Under the pieces are notes generated by a model. The model ran no database searches. It saw nothing but the letters and a program-made list of their open reading frames with translations, and was not told the DNA's origin. A program made the translations under genes and the position numbers. From Lota lota (Eukaryota > Chordata > Actinopteri > Gadiformes > Lotidae), in NCBI GenBank assembly GCA_026745465.1, contig JACYXH010000506.1, positions 62,001 through 126,000 on the forward strand: a DNA stretch of 64,000 nt, given 5' to 3'. This document shows, in pieces, positions 10,516 through 23,700 of this stretch (positions within the stretch are counted from its first letter, which is position 1; every line of letters starts with the position of its first letter).

Positions 10516-12287
10516 TGTGTTGCCTCATTGTGGCTTTCCTTGCACTGTGTTCATTTTGGACTGAGCAGCTGTAGGTAGATTCTGTGTCACTGTAAACAGT
10601 CCTTAAGGAGCTGCTGATGTCATAGAGTCCCTGGTCATCTTCATGGACCTCGGTTGGGTTCTGTAGGGCAGTAGCGGGGCGAGGACTGACGGACCAGGTG
10701 AGCTGTGGTCTTGGGTAGATTCCTCCAGACTGACAGGTGACAGTGTTGTTCACTAGCACAATGTCCACTCTAGCAACAGGAGCTGCAACAACATGGTACC
10801 GCATTAAAACAACAAACTAACACCTACGTTGGTTCATTTGGTTTGCTACATATGCATTGATACTGATCAATGGCGTAGTTAAGTACTATTGCTAACCAAA
10901 CCATGAATGTTACATTAGAAAATATACCAAAATACATACACATCTGGAATGGGAACGTTGCAGTTTTATTTTGTTGTTGAACAAAACTCAGGTCTCAGAT
11001 TGTAGGGTAATATTTGAAAAGTAAAGTTTGAGAGATGTAAGTGGACCCTTAACTGAGTTATTGACCTTTGTAACTGTGTACTTTATGAAATGATATACTC
11101 AAATACACAATTGATTGAGATGCCAGGTAAAAATTATATAACTACGTAACTACTGACCATTTTGCCATTGGTTAAATCTTATGCGGAGGTCACGTTTTCG
11201 TTGTTAAAACATGAACATGATACATTTATGGGCTAACATTTTTTAATAGGATATGACATCAGGACTTGAGCTCACCTCTCACTGTCAGGGTGACGAAGGT
11301 CTCCTGGTTGTTCTGTGAAGTGCTGGCGCAACACAGGTACCTGCCCTGGTCCTGGAGGTTCACCCTGGCCAGACGAAGGGATGCGTTGCCCCCTGAGATC
11401 TGGTCAAGGAACAGGGACGTCCTTCCCTTGTAGAGGGGGTCCTGGTATCCCAGTTGGTCCTGGTCCTTGTAGTAGGAGTGGACATTAACATTATTCCCAC
11501 TCTTCTTGACCCAGTGGAGGATAGTATCACTGTTTGGCTGGAAGCGGCAAGGTAGCACACAGCTCCTCCTAAACACACAGCCCACCTGGGTTTCTGGAGA
11601 TCAGAGGGTACAACCGTGGTACACAGTTTGGACATTGGCGAGAGCACACACTTTTTATTCACTTTTTGGAGAGAACGGTTACAGTATCGTTACGACAATT
11701 ATAACATGCTTTGACGAATGGCTAAGCAGAAACAGCATTTATGTTTCTCCCAAAGTATATTAACGTTTTTGTTGCCATACATTGCTTTACCCAAACATTC
11801 AACATTTGTAATGCTCAAACCTCTTTCATTTGAGTGTTATATTTGAATCCATTATATAATAATGGTTTCACATAAAGGCATGTCAAACAACCTACAATGT
11901 ATTAAATGTCTCTCAAACTTCTCAAGACAAGCGCGTCATCAAACACACCTTCAAGCGGGTGGCCCTGTTGTTGTTGTTGTTGTTGTTGGGATGGAGACGC
12001 AAACAGCCATGCTGGGCAACCACGCCAGTATAGTAGAATGGAAAAACTAACTAGAGGACTATGTTGACGATCAAATAAGACATACTATTACCACGAATAT
12101 AAACAACAAAAATAATTTGGGTTCACTACCCTTTTAGATTTTAAAAAAACATCCTCGATCAAAATTTTTAAAAGGAAACGTTCTTCATATTAGTTCTTTA
12201 TAGTTAGTCGAGCTTACCTCCCTGAGCCAGGACCTCCACCATAAGAAACACGGCTGTTTGAATCACTACTCTGTGGAGCGCTGTCAT
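10516..12287 (-). CDS. hhla2: HHLA2-like B7-family immunoglobulin protein (partial)
   Basis: B7-family HHLA2 is a surface ligand that regulates T cells. There are three minus-strand exons. 12218-12287: start codon in CTTTG...ATGACAG context and a hydrophobic signal peptide of about 22 residues, donor GTAAGC. 11276-11593: 106 codons forming an IgV domain with the Cys in SCVLPC, an LHWVKK tryptophan, VHSYYKDQDQLGYQDPLYKG, GNASLRLARVNLQDQGRYLC and the closing Cys. 10516-10782: 89 codons forming an IgC domain with VTCQSGGIYPRPQLTW and STYSCSVQNE. The order V-C, the NASL...DQGRYLC segment and the YPRP..TW motif fit HHLA2 better than other B7 proteins. After the third exon a good donor (GTAAGTATC) exists, but no transmembrane or tail exon is recognised before the haspin fragment. 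Splice junctions are in phase. A GTT-repeat lies in intron 1. Confidence 0.78.
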
Positions 12288-13314
12288 TGTATTCCTCCTT
12301 TGTGGCTCTTTGCCTCTCGGTCTGCAGCAGCTCAACTATTCAAAGCAACGAGAACTATGACAGCATTAGTTGTGTTTGCTTGGGAAGGCAAGAAGAACTG
12401 AAGTTATAACAATGCAACTCCGGCCTCACCTGTACTTCCTCACCTGTACCTGAGTCAATCCGAGTCGAGCCAGGCCTGTATAGTATAACGGAAAAAGGCC
12501 ACTAGATTACTGTTTTATTTTGTAATATTAAAGCTTTAAAAACTTCTTGCCGAGTTCAGACCTTCAGCTTTGCATCTTTTTAACTATCTAACTCCCCACA
12601 GCTGCCTATTCATTCATTGTCTTTCATTAAGCTGTTTATGAATTAGATTTGGTTTAGAGTGTGTTTTGGGTTGTTTTCTTTATAATAAACATTATCTTAA
12701 CTAACTGTAACAGAATGTGACGTTATAAACAAATCAAAATGATTTAAAACAGTTTTAATATGCATGCATAGCACAAATGATCACAGAATAAATTATAAAT
12801 ATCTATTTTATGTAATATTGCATATGGCTTCAACTTGCTGCCATTATTCCTGGCACTAATTAAGGTAGCTCTTCATGCTGGACCTTTGTATAATGGTATT
12901 TGTAGCCTTAGTGTCTTCCTTTGGCAACCTTTGAGTGTTAGCTCACACACCAATACGTTGATCATCTGCTTTCGTTTTCTATTTTTATTAATTCTATCAT
13001 AGCATGTGACGAAGCGATCGTCACTGGTTGTACCGATGGTACAGCGCTACGGACTAAGCGTCACGGCATGGAAGCCGACAGACAATTTTAAACATCAGAT
13101 GGACATTTGCGTATGTTACATATTGTTTCTGTTGTCCCTGTCCAATCCATTCTTATCAACCACTAGCAGTATTCAGCAAATGGAATAACTTCAGTCATCA
13201 TACTCACCACAGTTGTCCTGCATTAAGGGCAAGTCCGCATTACGTTTCCGCTATTAATGTCACGGGATGCGCTGGGTCAGGCCATCACGGAAAATGGTGA
13301 GGGGTATTTTAAGG
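12288..13314. other. Upstream of hhla2-like gene, no gene seen
   Basis: Contains the presumed promoter of the minus-strand immunoglobulin gene. AT-rich, with no supported exon or array. Confidence 0.4.
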
Positions 13315-13730
13315 TGTTCTTAAAATACCTATTATATGTGTGTAAAATATATGAATGAAGTTGTACTGTGTTTGTATTATGTAAGGAGATGATACTACAC
13401 CTTTGTTTTGTGTTATGGCTGGTTAAGCTTGGTATGTGGGTTTAATTTATTTATAGTTGGTTTGGCTTAGAGGTGGAGCTAACCAAATGGGTACTGCTAT
13501 TTAAGCCTGAATGGCTTCATTGTTGGGGGACAGACGGACGGTAGGTGATGGTTGCTGTAGTCACAGTTGATGTAGGTCATCCATGACATCTATTAGTTAT
13601 GTTAGTTCCTGTCCTCGTTCTTGTTTGTCACTGCTGTAGTTTGTGTGAATAAATACTTAAATGCAACTTCAACCTTTGGCTTGAGGAGGGGAGAGAACAC
13701 AGACAAACAAAACCCACTACGACCGTAACA
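13315..13730 (+). mobile_element. Possible solo LTR
   Basis: A 416-bp segment starts TGTTCT and ends GTAACA (TG...CA with inverted TGTT/AACA). Inside are a TATA-like GCTATTTAAGCC near 13497 and an AATAAATAC polyadenylation-like signal near 13648, in LTR order. No flanking target-site duplication is visible, so this is tentative. Confidence 0.35.
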
Positions 13731-13839
13731 GCACCGCTGAACCTGTACCCATGAGGAACTCACCGAGTGACTCTGTCTCCTTCCCTTTCCACTGCTCTTC
13801 TCCATCGCTTTATTTTCTGTTCTGGTGTTTCTCCTCCCT

Positions 13840-15390
13840 CCCTCCATTATGTCTTTCACCATCTACCCCTCCTCCCCCATCTCCCCCACCAACACCTCCC
13901 TGCTACACCACCATCTCCCCCTCCTCCCCCATCTTCCCCCCACCACCACCCCCTCCCTGATATACCATCATCTCCCCCTCCCTCCTCCCCCATCTCCACC
14001 TCCTCCTCCCCTACCTCCATCACCGTCTCCCCCTCCACCACCACCTCCTCCTACACCACCACAACCACCACCTCCTCCTCCTACACCACCACAACCTCCT
14101 CCTACTCCTCCTACACCACCACAACCACCTCCTCCTCCTCCTACACCACCACAACCACCACCTCCTCCTACAAAACCACCACCTCCTCCTCCTACACCAC
14201 CATCACCACCTCCTCCTCCTACATAACCATCACGATTTCCACCTCCTCCTACACCACCACCATCACCACCTCCTCCTCCTACACCACCACCATCACCATC
14301 ACCTCCTCCATAACCATCACCACCTCCCCCTACATAACCACCACCTCCTCCTCCTACACCACCACAACCACCACCTCCTCCTCCTACATAACCACCTCCT
14401 CCTACACAACTACCACCTCCTCCTCCTACACAACCACCTCCTCCTACACAACCACCACCTCCTCATCCTACACCACCACCATCACCACCACCTCCTCCTA
14501 CACCACCATCACCACCTCCTCCTCCTACATAACAACCACCTCCTTCTCCTACACCACCACCACCTCCTCCTCCTACACCACCATCACCACCTCCTACATA
14601 ACCACCACTTCCTCCTACACCACCACCACCTTTTCCTACACCACCACCACCTCCTCCTCCTCCTACACCCCCATCTCCTCCTCCTACATAACCATCACCA
14701 TCACCACCTCCTCCTACATAACCATCACCACCTCCTCCTCCTACACCACCATTACCACCTCCTCTTCCTACACAACCACCACCTCCTCCTACACCACCAC
14801 CACCTCCTCCTCCTACACCATCACCACCTCCTCCTCTTACATAACCACCACCACCTCCTCCTGCACCACCATCTCCACCTCCTCCTCCTACACCATCACC
14901 ACCTCCTCCTCCTACATAACCATCACCACCTCCTCCTACATAACCACCACCTCCTCCTCCTCTTACACCACCATTACCACCTCCTCCTCCTACACCACCA
15001 CCACCTCCTCCTACACCACCACCACCTCCTCCTCCTCCACCATCACCACCTCCTCCTCTTACATAACCATCACCACCTCCTCCTACACCACCATCTCCAC
15101 CTCCTCCTCCTACACCACCACCACCACCTCCTCCTCCTACACCACCTCCTGCTCCTACACCATCACCACTTCCTCCTCTTACATAACCATCACCACCTCC
15201 TCCTACATAACCACCACCTCCTCCTACACCACCACCACCCCCTTCCAACTCCAACATCGTCTCCCCCTCCTCCTTCTCCCTCATTACATCTCCCTTCCTC
15301 CTCCTCCTTCATCTCCCTTCCTCCTCCTTTTCCATCTCCCCCTCCTCCTCCCCCACACCTCCACCTCCTCCACCTCCTCCACCTGTAGGC
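13840..15390. repeat. 1.5-kb CCTCCTACACCACCACC minisatellite, strand-asymmetric
   Basis: Over 1.5 kb of CTCCTCCTACA and CCACCATCACCACC units, almost free of G on the + strand. Long Thr/Ser/Pro-rich + frames and Gly-rich - frames are by-products of the repeat. No start context, splice boundaries or domain support a protein. Confidence 0.93.
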
Positions 15391-15828
15391 TCCCTGCACA
15401 CGGGGGCGCACGTTCAAAATGAGTCTCTGGGCTATTTTATGGATGGCGAACACACCAGCAGAGTCCAATTTGATGTATCGTTTCACTGACTGAAGATGTC
15501 ATTCGATGTGCATTGGGTTTATTGACGATTTTGGATAGATCGAAGGTCAAGTTTGTCATTTGAGAGAACGTTCTTTGTGTTACAATTGTCTTATTTTCCC
15601 GGCTCAATATCGGTCGTAGTTTTATTATTAGACGTGACCAAAACATTAAAAGGTAGAACACTTCACGATGTTGCGTGGAGATAACAAAAGCCTCTGCACA
15701 ATTAAATGCCAAATTATTGGAGTCTAACTATGTACAGTGATACATATACACACTGTATCATCACTGTTTATACCTCTACTCATACAATGAAGATTCTCTA
15801 ACGGTGCGGTTTTATAAAACACACACAC
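15391..15828. other. No gene seen
   Basis: Unique-looking sequence between the minisatellite and the LTR-like repeat. Nothing I can support. Confidence 0.4.
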
Positions 15829-16297
15829 TGTTGTAGAAAAAACGCGCAACTTGATATGTCTGCCGAGATGTAACCTGACACTTCTACCGAGGCGAACGAC
15901 ACCCTGTGAAGTGCGGCCTTATGTAAATCTTCTACAGTATGCGGCCAAGATACTGTTGCATTCCCCCAACGGAAAAGTGCCCATGGAACAATAACCCCCC
16001 CCCCCTCTCGACGAAGACCCCCAGCTGAGGAGAGGGGAACATATAATCCATTGTCGCAGAGGTCACGGTCTCTTTCTCCGGGGTTCTCTCGCGGGTCCAC
16101 ACCTTTAAGGCGTGGGCCTATCGACAAGAATACAGCGCGCTGTAGAGATTGTAGCATGTATCGGCATTTGACATTTTTGTGTTCTATATTAGTATTGGAA
16201 TAAAACTTCATACCGCATTATTAATTCGACTTGCATCTTTGCTTCTTTTTACCGGGTTTCCAAGTTAAACATCGTCTTGCCTTTTAATTTAACAACA
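15829..16297 (+). mobile_element. Solo LTR, same family as 48746-49200
   Basis: Begins TGTTGTAGAAAAAAC and ends TTTAACAACA. It shares blocks throughout with the copy at 48746-49200: TGTAACCTGA, a GCGGCC..GTAT..GTTG segment, TACAGCGCGCTGTAGAGAT, AATAAAACT and ACCGGGTTTCCAAGTT. TG...CA ends and an AATAAA signal in the 3' third fit an LTR. No matching target-site duplication is visible at this copy. Confidence 0.65.
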
Positions 16298-16790
16298 ATA
16301 TCTGTAACTTAGTTACAACTAGTCAACTTTTACCAGTTACTTCCATTCAAACTCAATTACAGATATCGGTAAAGGTGAATGCTAGGGGTGCTGTTCATCC
16401 ATAGGGGTGCCTATGGATTTACTATTTTTTACTAATACTATTGTAATACTATTATTTCTAAATATTACAAAAAAGCCCACAACAACATCACTACGCATAG
16501 CATATTATATAGGCTCTATTTTCTGTGTCGCTGACTGCAATATCGTATTTTGTCCAAAACCTTATTCATAATGCATTTATAATTCGTTTTGCGCCAATTG
16601 CTTCTTTCGTACTGTTTTCTTTTTTGCTCGTTTTTATGTTTCTAAAAGAAAGAAAATGTCAAAGACATTATGCATAAATTGACGCAGAAAATGCACAAAT
16701 TGGCGCAGAGTAATAGGCCAGAATGCCGGAAGTGAAGTCGCTCATTATTTCCTGGGGGCCCCCACCCCCTCACTTTTATGTGCGGTCCCG
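16298..16790. other. No gene seen
   Basis: AT-rich; becomes GC-richer just before the candidate first exon. Confidence 0.35.
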
Positions 16791-17491
16791 TGAGAGAGGA
16801 CGTCCGTCAAGCAGAGACCAAGGGCCACAGCCACCCCGTTCACAAAATCGTTTATCTTCAAACAGCAGAAGAGTTGTCATCTCGGTAAGTTGTCTTGTTT
16901 GAAGCCCCAGTGGGTTCATCCACGTGTTGCTCGCAGAGCTTCACTCCGTGCTTTCTGAAGCTTAACCGTGTAGCTTAGCACGAGTGCTAAACCGGGGGCT
17001 AAACGGAGCAGTGCTTTGCGTCGTCGCAGACCGTTCGTTATGTGGGTCAAAGCGGTGATGCTTATGTCGTGTTTATGACGTATTTGTGATTAGTTTGTAA
17101 GGCACGGTGTATCATGTCACAAAGTGTCCCATACCGTTACGGGTCATGGTGTATACTTCACTTGAATGCTTCAAACCGCATGCTTTCCCAAAGAAGCGAT
17201 GCATGCAATTCAAACCATAAACCCTGCATCTCTTAGTTTTTCAAGAGATGCAAAGCAAAACCATGATGCATTATTTCAGCTAATTGGAAATTGTTTTGTA
17301 TGGCCTTTTATGTGACTTTATTTCTTTTAAAGGTTGCATTGCATTTAATAAATGTAATATATACACGGGGACAACACAACTTCAATGTTTACTAATATTT
17401 GACTATGATCCCACTAAGTTTATCTTTGACTTTTGATCGCCAGCTGAAATGAGCACTGCTGTTCCAAACCGTGGAAGGACCCATCCTGCTG
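16791..17491 (+). CDS. Candidate 5' exons of an unidentified gene
   Basis: A GC-richer segment ending TCATCTCG|GTAAGTTGTC near 16884 looks like a non-coding first exon with a consensus donor. A second small exon follows TTTTGATCGCCAG at 17443: after CTGAA it starts ATGAGCACTGCTG, encodes MSTAVPNRGRTHPA, and ends before GTAAGTATGG near 17491. Acceptor, ATG and donor are all strong. I do not recognise the peptide and find no convincing third exon, so the gene may continue in the long stretch before 20.7 kb or be a relic. Confidence 0.35.
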
Positions 17492-18725
17492 GTAAGTATG
17501 GAGAACTGCATGTTTCACAGGTACAGTTCCCATTACGCTTGCGTGATCGCAAACTCGCAATTCAACTACACCTTGCATAAACACAGCTTCTGTGCGTGGT
17601 GTTTTCTCTAGCTCAAAAGCACACAAACGACTTCTAAAAGTGGTTTATGGCGTCATCTTGACCAGATGGCTGCCTGCACACCCTTTGAATTGACTTATAT
17701 AGTTGCTTCAACAGCAGAACATGGACTGCGGTCTTCCAGAGCCATTCTATGTCATCCAGATCCCCTGCGGCAGTCTTGATGCCAGCTGTTCTGTCCAGCA
17801 TCAGGCCTGACAGCCAGACGCTCGGCCAAATAAGCAAAAGAGGCTACAGCTCACTGCAGCTTACCATAAGGGCTACAGCTAAGAATTATTTAGGTCGATT
17901 ATTAATGTGAAGATCTTTTATTACTGTTATTATTATTAGGTTGTAGACATTGATAGTGGACACTGGACATAGCGCGTCAAGTGTCACAAGTAAAGCGATC
18001 ATCCCAAAGGGATTTGGAGAGACAGTGGGATAGGGTCACAGGCAGGAAACAGGAAGTGAAATAGCCTTAATTCCAGCTACCCTGCTGGTCTCACACCCTC
18101 ATCCCAGATTCCAGGAAGATAAACTATCAATATATGTTCCCATTTAGCTCATAGCTAATCTCCCACATCAATAACCCTAACCCATTCTGGATGACGGTTC
18201 ACCAGAAAAAGAAAAGACATGGTAAATGGTGTTTGTTCACCTGTTTAAATGTCAATGAACCGTTCATCCACCGCCCTCTAATCAAGGCTCTCTGATAGCT
18301 TGTCTCGTTATAGAGCTAGATAAACAGCTGCAGGATCTGATATTTGAAATTAGGCCATATCCATTTAAGCTGTGTTTAGTGGCGGATTATATTGGTGTTT
18401 TTTTGTGTCAGCCTATGTTTGGTTGAAAGATGTGTCTCAACATGTCTTCTATGAAAAATCTAAATGAGCAGATTGGGCCTCTGTTGCATTATAACCCGCC
18501 TCCTGGATCAGTGGCAGCCTCTGATTGGTCCGTCCATCGGCTTGAAGATCTAAGAGCAACCAGTGAGAACAGATCCATGACGTTGTAGAAGGAAATATAG
18601 ATTTTTGTGCCAGTATAAAAACGTAACAGGCTGTTTTACATTTCCAGTTGTTTTTCATCTTCAAAACAAGATGGCTGCATGGATAGAGAATAGAGAGACA
18701 AACAGACATTGGATGGATTCATATC
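17492..18725. other. Probable intron, nothing recognised
   Basis: No supported exon. A short open stretch at 17690-17810 has weak acceptor context and is not called. Confidence 0.35.
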
Positions 18726-18728
18726 ATC

Positions 18729-18800
18729 TGTGTGTGTGTGTGTGTGTGTGTGTTTATGTGTACGTTTGTGTGTGTGTGTGTGTATGTGTGTGTAAATGTG
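18729..18800. repeat. (TG)n microsatellite
   Basis: About 70 bp of TG repeats with TTTA and TACG interruptions. Confidence 0.93.
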
Positions 18801-20576
18801 TTGTTAGATCCGTCACTATGTGAAGCTTGTTGTCCTGTAACGGTTGTTAACAAGCTGGTGGGGAGATTCGCCCAGCCCCTAACTACTGTATACCAGACAC
18901 CTACCCCGCTTACTCCGGCGCCCCACCTCTGGGCATAACCCTGGCCAGAACCGTGGCTGCCGATCGCGTCTGTGGAGTAGCTCTCCCCTGGGACCTGTGC
19001 ACTTGGAAGTTTGCTGGGATTATTTAGGAGTTTGGAAAAATAACTCTAGGGATATGTTTCTTGAACGAGGACTAGGTAACCTCTTAGAATCACGATGCTT
19101 GTTCCGTCTCTACCATTGTCCGAAAGAAGAGGGGGTCGGCCGATGAAAAATGGTTAAAATGATTTTATTTGCTATTATACCTGCTGGATTACATGGGGGA
19201 ACATTGCATAAAGCTGAAAAATCCCTCAATAAAAAGTAACATAATAAAAAACAGAATGATTAAAAATATACTGTCCATAAGCAATCTAAAATAAAGGTTA
19301 AAACAATGATCACACATATTGCTTACTTGTGGTGCGGAGCCGTATCAATTGCCGGGGAAAGAGGAGAAAAAACTCTTCTTGGATCATGGCCGAAAAAGTT
19401 ATATTTGTTTTTTCTGTCCGTAATTCTTCTGTGAGCCCGCAGCTGTAAGCCTTCATAGCTTCTTAAGGCTATGGGAGGAATCCTCTCCGGAGATTGGGCG
19501 GTCAAGGCTAGCTTCTGGTAAAAATGTTAGGCTAATAGAAGTTTTGAGAAGAATCTCTCTTCTCCTATTTTCTCTTCTTCTCTTCTTTTCCGAATCCGTT
19601 CTAAGCCTTTTTAGTATTTTCTTTTTCTCCGGACTTTAGGTGGCCGTCCTGCATGGAGTCCCCGTGGCTTCCTCGCTATTCCTGCCCCGGGCAGGCCTTT
19701 TTATAGAACAGATATGACCTTGACCAGTCCACTCCCTTTTATTATTTATTCATGATGCTCTCATCACCTAATTTTGCTGACATCACCTAGGCTATCCTCC
19801 ATCTGGTCAACTATATGAACTGCAGCTGGTGTTCTTCTGCTGATGTCAGCTACTCTTCTAGTTAGTGGTTTACTTGCTCTTTTTCATGGTACTTTCCCCC
19901 CCTCACCGGCTAGGCTATCCTTTCCCATGTAAGACAATTTAGGTGGTTTCTTCAAACAATAATGATACCACGTATGATACAATACATAAAACAGTAATTA
20001 TCCTCAGAGATCTGTAAGTCACATTAGACCTGATGGTGAGCCCATGTACCCTAGTTAACTGTGTTATACTATCGCTAGCAACAGCATAGTTTGCACCTGC
20101 CAACCGGGTTTACTAACATTATATGCAGTACATGTACTTCTTGTATCATAAACCTGTTTCTTCATCTTATGAGATTCTCCCGAGTGCTTCAGCATTGTGG
20201 CTAGTGCATTACTTGTTTACTTGCATTACTACAGTATGACATACATATGAATATAGTAAAACATACAATGTGCATCGGTTATAGCTCTTCGTTTAGGTGC
20301 ATAGTGTTATATAGTACAACATACATTGTTTCACTGCCGATCATATCCAGTGTATTATGACCAGTGTATTTACTTGCAGTGTATTTACTTGTAAGTGCTC
20401 TTATATTTGTAAGTGCTCGTATAATTATTAAATCACCAGTGTACTACTTGTCAGTGCTCTTAGTTTATATTTTAACAGTGCTCAAAACATATCGGTTTAA
20501 TAGTAACATCCCTTACGTCCCATGCCTTCTAATATATCTGGACATGAATCAACATTACTTGACAGTGTCCATTCCT
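18801..20576. other. Intergenic/intronic, no gene supported
   Basis: A GC-moderate 18.8-19.1 kb segment, then AT-rich sequence with an ATTTACTTG-type short repeat near 20340-20400. No splice-bounded exon is recognised. Confidence 0.4.
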
Positions 20577-20577
20577 C

Positions 20578-20707
20578 GGTGTGTGTGTGTGTGTGTGTGT
20601 GGGCATGCGTGTGTGTGTGCGTGTCCATTCCCCCCTGTGTGTGTGTGTGTGTGTGTGCGCGTGTGTGTCCCTTTCTGTGTGTGCGTGTCCATTCCCCCCT
20701 GTGTGTG
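20578..20707. repeat. (TG)n / GTGTCCATTCCCCCCTG compound repeat
   Basis: TG tracts punctuated by about three copies of a GTGTCCATTCC-containing spacer, just upstream of the first pkp4-like exon. Confidence 0.85.
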
Positions 20708-20741
20708 TCTCTATGCATGGTGTCGTTCCCCTCCCCCCCAG

Positions 20742-23700
20742 TTGGACGGCGCGGGCGTGTCCCAGACCCTGCGGGGTGCTGAGCTGCTGTGGCACCCTGC
20801 GGTGGTGCGGCCCTACCTCACCCTGCTGGCTGAGAGCTCCAACCCCTCCACCCTGGAGGGGGCCGCCAGCTCCCTGCAGAAGCTCTCCGCAGGAACCTGG
20901 AAGGTAATGACATCAGCATCATCATCCTCATCCCCATCATCATCATCCTCATCAAGATTATCATCCTCATCCCCCTCATCATCATCATCATCATCATCCT
21001 CATCAAGATTATCATCCTCATCCCCCTCATCAAGATCATCATCATCATCCCCCTCATCATGATCTTAATCATCATTCTCCTCCTCATCATCCCCCTCATC
21101 ATGATCTTCATCATTCACCTCATCATCCCCCTCATCATGATCTTCATCATCCTCCTCATCATGATTCTCATTATTAATTAAACACTTTTCCACACACAAA
21201 GTTACAAAGTGCTTTGCGATCGTGAAAACAGCGACGCTATAGTATTAGAGCAGCACAAGCTAATCACTACTCACACACACGTGATGCCAGGATGGCGTGG
21301 AAGGCATCAGATGAATGATGTACTGGAGGGCTAAAGGTGTGCAGCGCACAGTTTAGATTTGTAAAGAGTGCAAAAATAATCCTTTTAATTTCCGTGCTTC
21401 ACTTGCAAATAATAAAAATATTAACGTATCACAAAACGGTAAAAATAAAAAGGTGTAATTATCTACAAGTCACTAGGGGGGGTTGTAGCGAAACTGGGGT
21501 GGAGATTGTAAAAGACGAACATTAGAAACACAAGGGACTCTGGACATCGTTGTCATCAACCAGTTCAGTGCTGGCTGTTATCCCAGTAATCCCAGTGGGC
21601 GGCGTTAAGCTCTTCACTAAAATAGGAACAATGATTGAATGTTTACTGGGCTACAGGTGGTTTGTTGTCTATGGAAGGGGACTGTGCTTCATTTGGTCCA
21701 TCAGTAACATGGTTATTAAATAGCCTAGCGTAAACTGAAAGAAAACAAAAAAAAGATTAAGAAAGTAAAAGTATGTTTTGTTTCAAATGTAGGGAACCTG
21801 AGTCGCTACGCTGTTGAGCAAGGCACTTGTTCGCTACCCCAATGCCACAACGTGGTAGCGAATAATACAGCGGTTTAATACGTTGGAAACCATTTGATCT
21901 CACCCTCACAGTGTTAAGGTTTTTGTGGAACCATGTGATCTCACCCTCACAGTGTTAAGGTTTTTGTGGAACCATGTGATCTCACCCTCACAGTGTTAAG
22001 GTTTTTGTGGAACCATGTGATCTCACCCTCACAGTGTTAAGGTTTTTGTGGAACCATGTGATCTCACCCTCACAGTGTTAAGGTTTTTGTGGACCCATGT
22101 GATCTCACCCTCACAGTGTTAAGGTTTTTGTGGAACCATGTGATCTCACCCTCACAGTGTTAAGGTTTTTGTGGAACCATGTGATCTCACCCTCACAGTG
22201 TTAAGGTTTTTGTGGAACCATGTGATCTCACCCTCACAGTGTTAAGGTTTTTGTGGAACCATGTGATCTCACCCTCACAGTGTTAAGGTTTTTGTGGAAC
22301 CATGTGATCTCACCCTCACAGTGTTAAGGTTTTTGTGGAACCATGTGATCTCACCCTCACAGTGTTAAGGTTTTTGTGGAACCATGTGATCTCACCCTCA
22401 CAGTGTTAAGGTTTTTGTGGAACCATGTGATCTCACCCTCACAGTGTTAAGGTTTTTGTGGTTGGGATTTTGAGCGGACGTTCATTAAAGCGATCCCCGG
22501 AACGCACGACGTATCAAAGTTGAGAAAATGAGTTTAGTGTTGAGATAAAAATGGACTGTGTGTGTGTGTGTTCTCTTTGTTTGTGTGTGTTCTTGTTCCT
22601 TGTGTGTGTGTGTTCTCTTTGTGTTTGTGTGTGTTCTTGTTCTTTGTGTTCTGTGTGTGTTCTTGTTCTTTGTGTGTGTGTGTGTTCTTTTTGTTCTGTG
22701 TGTGTTCTTGTTCTTTGTGTGTGTGTTCTCTTTGTGTTTGTGTGTTTTTGTTCATTGTGTGCTCTTTGTGTCTGTGTTCCTGTTATTTGTGTGTGTGTTC
22801 TTTGTGTTTGTGTGTTCTTGTTCTTTGTGTGTGTGTATGTTCTTTGTGTGTGTGTTCTTGTTCTTTGTGTGTGTATGTTCTTTGTGTGTGTGTTCTTGTT
22901 CTTTGTGTGTCTGTTCTCTTTGTGTGTGTGTATGTTCTTTGTGTGTGTGTTCTTGTTCTCTGTGTGTGTGTGTGTGTGTTCTCTTTGTGTGTGTGTTCTT
23001 GTTCTTTGTGTGTGTAGTTCTCCTCCTACATCCGTTCGGGGGTGCGTAAGGAGAAGGGAATCCCCATCCTGGTGGATCTGCTGAGGATGGATGCAGACCG
23101 GGTGGTGTGTTCTGCAGCCACCGCCCTCAGGAACATGGCTATGGACAGCAGGAACAAGGAGCTCATAGGTACACACACACACACACACACGGACACGGAC
23201 ACACACACACACACACATGGACACACACACAGAGAACACACATGGACACACACACACACGGAGAACACACACACACACATGGACACACACACACACAGAG
23301 AACACACACACACGGAGAACACACACACAAACAGATCACACACATCTACATAGAACACGCACATGTAAACAGACTGACACTCAAAGAAATACACACATTC
23401 ACAAACAGAAAAAGGAATGAATACAACACACACACACAGACTGCCATGCAACCATGCATAAACATAAGCCACTCAAATGCAGACATGGACAGATCCACAA
23501 CACCTGTTAAATTAACCTGTTTTGCGTGTGCTGTGTGTGAGTGTGTTTCATGTGCTGTGTGTGTGAGTGTGTTTCATATGCTGTGTGTGTGTTTGTGTTG
23601 CTTGCAATGGTGTGTGTCGAATGTGCTGTGCGTGTGTCGGTGTGTATGTGTGTTGCGTGCGCGTGTGAGCGTTGCGTGCGCGGCGGGTGTTGTGTGTGTG

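Noticed and set aside
13767..15422. 551-codon Thr/Ser/Pro-rich open frame on + and 273-codon Gly-rich frame on -
   Set aside because: Both are translations of a CCTCCTACACCACC minisatellite with no stops in the unit. There is no domain, splice structure or start context.
22514..23326. Cys/Val-rich and His/Thr-rich frames of up to 270 codons
   Set aside because: Translations of GT/CA microsatellites.
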